Shown: positions 46,949 to 52,957 of the stretch, in pieces | Position numbering within the stretch: the first letter of the stretch is position 1 | Layout of the letters: each line of letters opens with the position of its first letter | Assembly (NCBI RefSeq): GCF_004402235.1 | Contig: NZ_SOFS01000046.1 | Location: 384-53,340 of the forward strand | Source of the DNA: Cryobacterium glucosi | GTDB lineage: Bacteria > Actinomycetota > Actinomycetes > Actinomycetales > Microbacteriaceae | Length of the DNA: 52,957 bases | Reading direction: 5' to 3' | Translations under genes and position numbers: made by a program | The notes under the pieces: generated by a model | Told to the model about the DNA's origin: nothing | Databases searched by the model: none | Seen by the model: only the letters and a program-made list of their open reading frames with translations

Positions 46949-47573
46949 CGACTTCGTCCTGAACAAGTACAAGTCCCTTTACGACGGCGTCGTGGTGGAC
47001 GCAGAAGCTGACGGTGACTACGTCAGCATCACGCGCCGCGAACAACGCCCCATCCGATTCGCGGTGATCAAGAAACAGAACGTGATCGCGGACGACATCG
47101 CGCATCTGCTCGGTGGTGACGTCGACTTCATCGTGAATATCCCAAGGACCGGCATTTTCCAAGCCGACGCGATTAATCTCTGCTTGGAGAAGGAGGTCGC
47201 GTGGGGAGGATTGGCGGATAGTATGCGAGCCGTCAGGCTCGATGACCCACAGACCTATGTTCCGGAGAACCTCGCGTTCGTCATGCGAGGCCTACTCCGC
47301 CACTCGCATGTGGAATCCGTCTCTCACCTAGACAGCCGCAGACTCCGCATCACCCGCACAGATGGCCTCCCGGAGCTAGTGCTCTACATCGAAGACTCCT
47401 ACCAGGCTGAGGTCACCACAGTCCATTTCGCGATTGATCGATGCTCCCCGTTTGACATCTTCGTCGCCACGAACCCCAACGCTGGGCCAACGAAGAATGC
47501 GATGGCCGCAGCCCAGGATGCAGGGGTGGAGATCCTACGCTGGGCGGACACCCTGCGGCGCCTTCGGCAATGA
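46935..47573 (+). CDS. unknown protein of the HNH operon
   Basis: 212 aa with a TTG start strongly supported by GGAGGG at 46924-46929. Mixed alpha/beta: strand pairs near DYVSITRREQRPIRFAVIKK, then GGDVDFIVNIPRTG. The end, FDIFVATNPNAGPTKNAMAAAQDAGVEIL, recalls the C-terminus of Mrr-type nuclease folds, but I cannot see a convincing catalytic set. It overlaps the nucleotidyltransferase gene by 4 bp. Probably an obligate partner of its neighbours. Confidence 0.65.
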   Translation: MGTVDDFVLNKYKSLYDGVVVDAEADGDYVSITRREQRPIRFAVIKKQNVIADDIAHLLGGDVDFIVNIPRTGIFQADAINLCLEKEVAWGGLADSMRAVRLDDPQTYVPENLAFVMRGLLRHSHVESVSHLDSRRLRITRTDGLPELVLYIEDSYQAEVTTVHFAIDRCSPFDIFVATNPNAGPTKNAMAAAQDAGVEILRWADTLRRLRQ

Positions 47574-48448
47574 TCGTCGATGAGTTAGCGGGGCTCAGGG
47601 AGGTGGCTCGGCGGCATCCCCGCCTCGCACTCTATGTTTTTGGGTCGACGGTGCACGGGCCAGAAGCGCCGATCGACCTTGACGTCCTCGCTGTGTACGA
47701 AACGTTCGAGGACTATAAGGCGTTCCGCCTCGACCTTGATGGGTTGGCGTTTGCGCCTGTCGTGGACCTGGTCTCCATGACGCCTGCAGAAATCCACAGC
47801 TCGGGGTTCCTGCACAGATCACGAGCAGTCGCTCTGGCCGAAGCCGAACTCTTCCGTAGCGAAACCGTCTCCCAAAGCTCTCCCCATGGCATAGCTGAGC
47901 CGGACTACGCAGTGCCAGCGTTGTCCTCTTCAGAAGGGTACGAAGGCGTGCACCCCACTTTTGACGTCGCAAGCCTGGGGCGCTGGGACTCGGACGAGGG
48001 GGTTTTCGTGATCGACACGATCGAACTCGGTCTTCCTCAGGCTTCGCAGGGTGACGATACGCAGGCAACGGCACTGATCGGCGAGTGGAGGCGCGGGCTT
48101 CTGACCTTGGGCCCACCAGAAGACGTGCCGCTTAGCGTCATAGATGCAAGCATCCAGGGAGTCTTGCGCAGTGAGCCGCTAGAGCACTACCTCTCCGACC
48201 GCGGGGGCACGTTCGCAAAAGAGCCTTCGTCCTGGGGTGCTGAGGGCCCGCTGGCTGTTGAACTGGTTGACGGCCGCACAGTTCTCGTGGACGGGAACCA
48301 CCGCTGGGCCGCCGCGAAAATCCGCGACGATGCAACATTTCGCGCACAGATTCTCCGGCCGGGAACATCCTTCTCCGCTGACACCGACTGGGGTGCGATG
48401 CAGTTGTCCCAGCTCGTCGAAAGGCACCGTCGGCGCGCTGTGAGCTGA
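47570..48448 (+). CDS. fusion of minimal nucleotidyltransferase and ParB/Srx-like domain
   Basis: 292 aa; ATGA overlap with the gene before. N-terminus: the pol-beta-type nucleotidyltransferase motif G25-S26-x9-D36-L-D38, with a third acidic residue D66 (VVDLVSM), in a minimal ~100-residue domain like MNT antitoxins. A ~100-residue low-similarity linker follows, then LVDGNHRWAAAK (239-250, H244), the signature of ParB/sulfiredoxin-like domains, which bind or hydrolyse nucleotides. All catalytic residues of the first domain are present. The fusion suggests nucleotide transfer and its reversal or sensing in one chain; this is inference. Confidence 0.7.
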   Translation: MIVDELAGLREVARRHPRLALYVFGSTVHGPEAPIDLDVLAVYETFEDYKAFRLDLDGLAFAPVVDLVSMTPAEIHSSGFLHRSRAVALAEAELFRSETVSQSSPHGIAEPDYAVPALSSSEGYEGVHPTFDVASLGRWDSDEGVFVIDTIELGLPQASQGDDTQATALIGEWRRGLLTLGPPEDVPLSVIDASIQGVLRSEPLEHYLSDRGGTFAKEPSSWGAEGPLAVELVDGRTVLVDGNHRWAAAKIRDDATFRAQILRPGTSFSADTDWGAMQLSQLVERHRRRAVS

Positions 48449-48645
48449 GCGCGGTGAGAACGGATGGCACCGTCATATCTGGTGATAGCGGGTCGGCAGC
48501 GGTCGCAGGTCCCACTGGACATCGAGGTCGTGGGCGACTTGTCACCGTCACATTGCCTCCGATTTTCGCCGGACAACACGAATGACCGAGACTGTGCGGT
48601 TACAGTGTGATCGCAGCAACCCGTCTGTCAGCAGCCACAAATGAC

Positions 48646-49677
48646 TCAGAACGGCGTGTCGTCTCCATGCTGGCCGAATCGCTGCCACGGGTCCTGCTCT
48701 GGGAACGGCACTGCCGCTGTCTGCGCCGCGCGTTCGAGGCGCTCGCGATCTTCGCGTGCAGCCGCCGTGTCGGCCTCGCGCCTTTCGCGCGCGGCCACGA
48801 TGTCGCGTGGCTCCCGGTTCGATAGCCGCACCATGAGCGCGCCGACGACGTGCATCATGAGCCAGGCGTCCGCCTTCGTCACATCGCCCTCGCGATGACG
48901 GTGGGCGTTTCCACGGTCGGACCGGTCTGCGTTTACCCAACCAATTAGGGGCTTCATGAGAGAGCGATCGGCGGGACTGATGACATTTTGGCGTTGTGCG
49001 TTGTCGAGCTGGTCGGAAACCGAGTTCCCTTCGACGCCGAGTGCCCGGAAGAACTCCTGAAGCGAGGTGGCAGCCTGCGTCAGCGCGACATCCGTCTCGC
49101 CCTTCGAGAGTCGCGTAAGCGCACTCTGGTAGGCGTTGGACGCTGTGTTGAACACGGGGTCGTCGCCGAGGAGGATGGTCGCGGGCCGCAGGACCTCGGA
49201 GTGCATTACGTAGTTTCCGCGCTCCTGGAATCGCCCGTCTTCGAAAAGCCAGTCGGCGCGGGCGTGCAGCAACCTGTCGTTGACAACCTCGATGAAAGCG
49301 TCGACGTTGTACTCCGGCTCCACATCGGGGCGGTTGCCGTACCCCGAGTCTTCCCACTCCTCGTCGTGGTCGGAGAGCCAGAGGAACGCGTTCACAACCG
49401 CGGCCAGAGCATCGAGTCGTTCGTGGTCGTCACCTTCGCCACGCAGGCGGTTCGCGCTCACCCACACATTCGAGTTGAGTTCACCTAGGCGCTTGTCGGC
49501 CATGTCGAGCACCCGTCTCGGCATGTTCGTGAAGGTCTCCAGTGCTGCCATAACCTCGGTACCCACCGGGGTCGGACATCCGTCTAGCCAGCTGATGCCA
49601 GTCTCCAGTTCCGCGACAGCTTGCTCACGGCGGCGGCGAAGCTCGGACGGCAGCGGGTCAAGGCGGGTATCTCGCAC
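48646..49677 (-). CDS. Abi-like protein with HEPN-type C-terminus
   Basis: 343 aa; GTG 49677 with TACACT ending 6 bases upstream (leaderless). The C-terminal third has the arrangement of abortive-infection C-terminal/HEPN domains: a helix SKGETDVALTQAATSLQEFF, then R252-x6-H259 (DRSDRGNAHRH) and a final helix AWLMMHVVGALMVRL. R-x4-6-H is the HEPN RNase motif. The N-terminal ~180 residues are helical and acidic, unrecognised. No membrane segment. The 48449-48645 gap before it holds no gene. Confidence 0.6.
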   Translation of the reverse strand: MRDTRLDPLPSELRRRREQAVAELETGISWLDGCPTPVGTEVMAALETFTNMPRRVLDMADKRLGELNSNVWVSANRLRGEGDDHERLDALAAVVNAFLWLSDHDEEWEDSGYGNRPDVEPEYNVDAFIEVVNDRLLHARADWLFEDGRFQERGNYVMHSEVLRPATILLGDDPVFNTASNAYQSALTRLSKGETDVALTQAATSLQEFFRALGVEGNSVSDQLDNAQRQNVISPADRSLMKPLIGWVNADRSDRGNAHRHREGDVTKADAWLMMHVVGALMVRLSNREPRDIVAARERREADTAAAREDRERLERAAQTAAVPFPEQDPWQRFGQHGDDTPF

Positions 49678-49831
49678 GCAGTCAGTGTATCGAGCCGCGT
49701 ACGTCAGCAGGGCGGGTCAGTGAACGGGGCGATACGCTGCAACCAGCGAGCGTGCCGATGCAAAACGACCGGGTGCACGAAAGCTGTCCAGGTCTGCTGA
49801 GCATTGTCGGATTAGGCCTGGGAACCCTGCC

Positions 49832-50422
49832 ATGCTGACCTACATGGTAGACACCAAAATGAGCAAGTCGGCCGGCGAGCATTGGACCTGCGCTGCGCTC
49901 TCCCTCCTTGGCTGGGGCGTCGCGCTCACGCGCGATGGCCTCGAGCGGACGGACATACTCGCCGTGCAGACGACAGGCGATCGGCGGATGATCGAGGTTC
50001 AGGTGAAGGCCGCGCGTGGTGTCGGAGACAAGGTCAGCTGGCCTTTGGGTCCCAACGCTCAGCTGCCCTCGATTTCCGACCGGGAATGGTTCGTACTCGT
50101 GATGCTTCCCGACAATCTGGTGACGTCACCGCGCGCGTTCGTGGTGCCGCGCGACCATGTCGCAGCCGCTGCGTGGATCTCGCATATGAACTGGCTCACC
50201 GACCCGTCCGCGGAGCCGGGGAAACGCAATGCGCCAGTGGAGAGAGCACGGGTGTTGGCCCCGGTTTGGAGCCGCTACGAGAATCGGTGGGATCTTCTCA
50301 ACGCCAGCGCACGTGATGCGCCGGTGCTTCTCCCACCGGAGTACCGGGATTTAGCACAAGAACCGCATGTAGGCCTCCCGCCTCAGCACCCGTGGCACTC
50401 CGGCGTGCCGGAATGGCAGTAG
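49832..50422 (+). CDS. PD-(D/E)XK-like nuclease-fold protein
   Basis: 196 aa from ATG 49832; ATGs at 49847 and 49859 are equally possible. The motif D41-x13-E55-V-Q57-V-K59 (TDILAVQ...MIEVQVKAA), preceded by a helix (GEHWTCAALSLLGWGVALT), fits the nuclease core of DUF4365-like or Mrr-like proteins, where QxK carries the catalytic Lys. The rest is strand-rich with EWFVLVML typical of such folds. Divergent from the HEPN-like gene across a 154-bp promoter region. It could be a nuclease of a restriction-type system or a degenerate DNA-binding relative. Confidence 0.6.
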   Translation: MLTYMVDTKMSKSAGEHWTCAALSLLGWGVALTRDGLERTDILAVQTTGDRRMIEVQVKAARGVGDKVSWPLGPNAQLPSISDREWFVLVMLPDNLVTSPRAFVVPRDHVAAAAWISHMNWLTDPSAEPGKRNAPVERARVLAPVWSRYENRWDLLNASARDAPVLLPPEYRDLAQEPHVGLPPQHPWHSGVPEWQ

Positions 50423-50807
50423 ACCTGAGAGCGCAGAACCGCCGGAGCGAATGCACAGCGTTCGAAGCGCGCCGCGCACACTGTCCCGGCTGATGTCTGC
50501 CCCCCCTCTGATTGAATGAGTTCAACCAGAAGACGGGGACGATCCGAATGGCGGCGCGAGGTCAAGATCGGCTAACGTCTGGACCGACAACTGCAGCAGA
50601 TTCTGCAGGTGCTGCTCGGCACCTCTATGAATGCCTGCCTGAATAGATGACTCTGTCCGCGGTCGATGACACGCTTGGCATCCGTGAACCGAATCACCAG
50701 GGTGCTACCCCTGATGCAGCCGAGGCTCAGTCACATTAGTGCCCCACATTTTCGCCGAGTCTCCTACTCTGGGAGCGAAGCCACGAACAACGACGGGTCG
50801 GGTGTAC
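50423..50807. other. 385-bp gap without a supported gene
   Basis: No open frame with coding character. CTGCAG direct/inverted elements occur near 50590-50610, and a weak -10-like TACTCT lies at 50765-50770 ahead of the next gene. Nothing else identifiable. Confidence 0.4.
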
Positions 50808-51728
50808 ATGGACATCGGTGACGAACAGATCTACCGCTTGCGTGACTACGCTCCGTCAGAACGGGTGAAGATAACCGCCATCGACACGGGCAAGAAGAAT
50901 CACCCTCGTTATGACATCGAACACCTTGACGGTGATCAAGCCGGAATGGTGGAGAACATCCCGGGCGGCCGTCTTCGGGGACCCTGGTCGGGGGTCCGTG
51001 AATACGACGCGCTCTGGGCGAACTGGCAGCGGATCAACGATTTCGATCTGACCGAGACGGAGCAAGATGCCACCGAAAGGGTGTTCTCTCTGCTGATCCC
51101 CATTGAGGTCGCGCAAAGGGAGTGGACTCCGGTCCGATATGCGACCGCCGTTCACGAACCTGCCCAGTTGGCGAAGCTGATCGGGCTTCCTATGGCTGAC
51201 CTGCTTGCTCAGATCGATTCGTTCACAGTCGGTGGGGTGACAATGCTCTCGCTTGAGGGGACGCTCTTGATCTCTGAGTATGCGTGCCGGATCCGTCCAG
51301 TGCCTGTGCTCGACTGGGTGATATCTGACGAAAGTGAGTACCGCGAGAAGACCAAACATGGCCGCAATTTCGTCTCCTCTGGTAATCGAGCGGCTTCGTC
51401 ATCTCCCGAGTGGGAGTACCAGTGGTACCTCGAAAGCGTTCGCCCGGTTCATGAGCTACTACGCGCTTGGTGCGGACATCGCGCAGCGACCATGCACGAG
51501 CGCTTGGCCGCCGCGGAAGCTGAGGTGCACCGCCTCGACTCCCTCATCGTTCGCCTCATTGACGAGCTCAAAGCCAACGACCACTCGACGGTTGCTGAGA
51601 TTATCGAGCGGACTCATGAGGAAGAACGGATCACGCCCGTGAGTGTTCGTCCGATCGTTGACCGGCCGTTGAAGCCCTCGGAGATCCCTGTCCGTTACGA
51701 ACGGGCGCCGCGACGCTGGGGCCACTGA
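50808..51728 (+). CDS. hypothetical protein with N-terminal small beta domain
   Basis: 306 aa from ATG 50808; a further in-frame ATG-type start at 50739 lacks support. Residues 1-65 (IYRLRDYAPSERVKITAIDTG, YDIEHLDGD, GRLRGPW) look like a small SH3- or Tudor-like barrel. A helical middle follows with TPVRYATAVHEPAQLAKLIGLP, and a coiled-coil-like helix lies near residues 225-270 (ATMHERLAAAEAEVHRLDSLI). No enzyme motif recognised. It faces the truncated gene at 51732 with 3 bp between stops. Confidence 0.6.
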   Translation: MDIGDEQIYRLRDYAPSERVKITAIDTGKKNHPRYDIEHLDGDQAGMVENIPGGRLRGPWSGVREYDALWANWQRINDFDLTETEQDATERVFSLLIPIEVAQREWTPVRYATAVHEPAQLAKLIGLPMADLLAQIDSFTVGGVTMLSLEGTLLISEYACRIRPVPVLDWVISDESEYREKTKHGRNFVSSGNRAASSSPEWEYQWYLESVRPVHELLRAWCGHRAATMHERLAAAEAEVHRLDSLIVRLIDELKANDHSTVAEIIERTHEEERITPVSVRPIVDRPLKPSEIPVRYERAPRRWGH

Positions 51729-51731
51729 CGC

Positions 51732-52852
51732 TCAGGGGCGAAACAGCCCACGGGAACCCATGTACGGTTTCAGGTCTGTGTGCGACGGTTCAGGAATCAA
51801 AGGCGGTGGCGCGGCAGATTTGTGGAGCGGATCCATTGCATCGGCCTGATTCTCGATCTGTCCAGCCCAGGCGAGCGCCCTAGTTCGTCGTTCCTGGTCA
51901 AGAGGGGAAGCCCAACTTCGGATTGCTTCTGCGTATCGGCGTAGCTCCGATATCTGGTTCCACTGTCTAGCCTGGGCGAGCATCTCGTCGATCACGCGCT
52001 GCTCCTTGAACCTGATGATGGCTCGGTCTCGTGCAATATCCCACTCGCGTTGAGCTTCTTCACGCCGTCGTTGGTTCGCTTCACTCCTGCGCAACTCGGC
52101 GTCGCGAGATACGACCTGTGCTCCGTGGCGAAAACGGATCTCTTCAAGGACTTGCCCGAGGTCTTCCTCGAGCCGATGCGCGTCGGACTCGCTCCACTCT
52201 TTGCCCCAAAAAACGCCAGGGCCATCGAGCGCGATACCGAGAAATTTGTCACGGACGTCGTCATGATCAGGGAACAGGTAGCCCTGCCGTGCCCTGTTGA
52301 GCTCCCGTTCGGTCGGCTCGTGAGGGATGCGCAACAGCGCTTGAGTCATCCACAATCGCACTTCGCCAGCCTCGCCCGCGAACACGAGCTCGTCGCGAAG
52401 CGGACTCGAGGCTGTGCTCGTGCCGCGGACCACCCGTGCTGTTGCAGCGGTGACCGTCATTCCATCCTCGCGAGCCCCGGTCACGAGTGCTTCAAGTAGC
52501 CGAAGCGCACGATCGCGAGGTTCTCCCGTCACTTGAAACGTCGAGCTCTCTGACAAGGCCCGAACTACATCACTCTGTTCTGGTGCGAGGCTATGCCCGC
52601 GAACCGGTTTGGATACCTCCACCTGCCACGCCGGCAGCTTGCCCAACGTCGTCCACAGCTCATCCTTGTCACCGGCTCTCCTGCGGCGAAACGTAATCTG
52701 CATATCTTCGGGAACGAGACCCTCCCGTCGTGCTTTTAACGCGCGCTGTCGGTGCAATCGTTCGTCCGCCTGCGGCACATGAATACCCAGCCTGCCAGCG
52801 TCGGAAAGCGCGCTCACATACAACTCAATCTGTCCCGGCTTCTTCAGCTGTC
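51732..52852 (-). pseudogene. hypothetical gene truncated at its 5' end by an IS end
   Basis: The open frame runs to 52943, but the part beyond about 52853 is only a translation of the repeats at 52855-52957. The genuine remnant starts around KKPGQIELYVSALSDAGRLG and covers ~370 residues: a basic middle (QRALKARREGLVPEDMQITF), an alpha/beta part and a C-terminal coiled-coil-like helix (AELRRSEANQRRREEAQREW). No family recognised. Loss of the native start makes it probably non-functional unless the IS supplies one. Confidence 0.6.
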
Positions 52853-52854
52853 GG

Positions 52855-52957
52855 CGGCCATGACAAGCTGCCCATAGGCGGCCATGGAACTGCCCGCTGA
52901 CGGCCAGTAGAACTGCCCGCTGGTGGCCATGAGATCTGCCCACTTCCTGATCTGAAC
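52855..52957. repeat. insertion-sequence end with 22-24 bp repeats (IS21-like)
   Basis: Four copies of a YGGCCATGA-AA-CTGCCC type unit start at 52855, 52879, 52901 and 52924, so 24, 22 and 23 bp apart, and run to the window edge. Reiterated terminal motifs of this size are known at the ends of IS21-family elements. The transposase genes would lie outside the window. Confidence 0.55.

Noticed and set aside
47570..48448. CBASS-type cyclic nucleotide synthase
   Set aside because: The nucleotidyltransferase domain is only ~100 residues, lacks the helical C-terminal part of CD-NTases, and no effector with a cyclic-nucleotide sensor is nearby.
52855..52957. Repeats as a possible CRISPR array start
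   Set aside because: Units of 22-24 bp follow each other without spacers and match the style of IS terminal repeats.

Overview
The window is high-GC actinobacterial DNA. Strong G/C third positions, GTG starts and leaderless-looking promoters point to the Microbacteriaceae (inference from style and gene content; no search was run). It has two halves.

(1) Positions 1-19035 are conserved chromosome. The gene order matches the Mycobacterium tuberculosis block Rv1691-Rv1713: a TPR protein with a very long Arg/Pro/Gly-rich repeat region, a HAD-IIA phosphatase, a small conserved protein, tlyA, NAD kinase, recN, pyrG, an ADP-ribose-type Nudix hydrolase, xerD, an orphan parA, scpA, scpB, rluB, tyrA, cmk and der. 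Most start/stop pairs overlap or sit within a few bases, so these read as one or two long operons covering translation, nucleotide supply, DNA repair and chromosome segregation. A membrane-linked glycosyltransferase-like gene with an eroded C-terminal motif and tRNA-Pro(GGG) close the block.

(2) From tRNA-Pro to the right edge (19036-52957) the DNA is accessory: less GC-rich, mixed strands, rich in mobile and defence-type genes. In order: a minus-strand operon of three small beta-rich proteins, two tyrosine-recombinase-like proteins and a DDE transposase-like protein, the last four genes joined by start/stop overlaps; a helicase-associated-domain protein; a metallophosphoesterase operon; a GTPase-like P-loop protein with a small partner; a TM2/Ltp-repeat membrane protein resembling superinfection-exclusion lipoproteins; a type I restriction-modification operon preceded by an HsdM-like protein that has lost its catalytic motifs and followed by an RNase-H-fold-like protein and a Ser/Thr kinase; a second, diverged copy of the DDE protein; an IS3-family element with two frameshifts; an HNH nuclease / unknown / nucleotidyltransferase-ParB-like three-gene operon; a HEPN/Abi-like protein; a PD-(D/E)XK-like protein; an unknown protein; and a gene cut at its 5' end by an insertion-sequence end with 22-24 bp repeats.

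The second half is best read as a defence/mobile island next to a tRNA gene. The far attachment site is not in the window. The strongest candidates for undescribed systems are the recombinase-pair + DDE operon (19269-24208), the HNH/NTase-ParB operon (46241-48448) and the pseudo-methyltransferase/kinase-extended type I operon (30485-40348).
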